Notes under the pieces: generated by a model | Seen by the model: the letters and a program-made list of their open reading frames with translations, nothing else | Databases searched by the model: none | What the model was told of the DNA's origin: nothing | Part shown: positions 7,121 through 7,221 of the stretch, piece by piece | Layout of the letters: each line of letters opens with the position of its first letter | Position numbering within the stretch: position 1 is the first letter of the stretch | Assembly: GCA_003557965.1 (NCBI GenBank) | Contig: PWND01000291.1 | Location: 1-7,221, forward strand | Reading direction: 5' to 3' | From: Bacteroidales bacterium | GTDB taxonomy: Bacteria; Bacteroidota; Bacteroidia; Bacteroidales; UBA7960 | DNA: 7,221 nucleotides | Position numbers and translations under genes: made by a program

Positions 7121-7221
7121 TATTATTTTACATTACTGTCCGATAAAAATACAAAATTAATTGCATGATTTTTTAATTAATATATTTACAGGGAGTTACG
7201 ATTCGTAATTTTTTGATTTTA

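Overview
The window carries the tail of an [FeFe]-hydrogenase-linked signalling and maturation locus, followed by one convergent, unrelated membrane gene. The DNA is AT-rich, genes lack clear Shine-Dalgarno sequences, and spacing is tight. With the gene content, this suggests an anaerobic or fermentative member of the Bacteroidota. That assignment is inference; no rRNA or marker gene is present.

Plus strand, 2-3106: three signalling genes lie nearly end to end. The first, cut by the left edge, fuses an [FeFe]-hydrogenase H-domain of the divergent sensory type to a four-cysteine Fe-S module, a coiled coil and a histidine kinase. Next come a stand-alone receiver protein and a receiver-histidine kinase. 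Together they look like a redox- or H2-responsive phosphorelay, but no DNA-binding output domain is visible. All three sit in one reading frame, separated only by single TAA codons.

Plus strand, 3154-5706: hydG and hydE, the two radical-SAM maturases that help build the H-cluster, follow in the same direction. Each is full length and well conserved along its whole frame, yet each is interrupted by exactly one in-frame TAA. In hydG it falls at the end of the radical-SAM barrel (codon 322). In hydE it falls inside the CX3CX2C cluster motif (codon 59). As written, neither gene could make a functional maturase without readthrough. Recent nonsense mutation, sequence error and UAA readthrough are the competing explanations. 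hydF, the third maturase, is not in the window.

Minus strand, 7059-5782: a YbdG-type MscS-family mechanosensitive channel converges on hydE across a 75-base gap containing a small hairpin. The remaining 162 bases at the right edge are very AT-rich, with a possible Bacteroidota -7 box for ybdG and a short palindrome near the edge.
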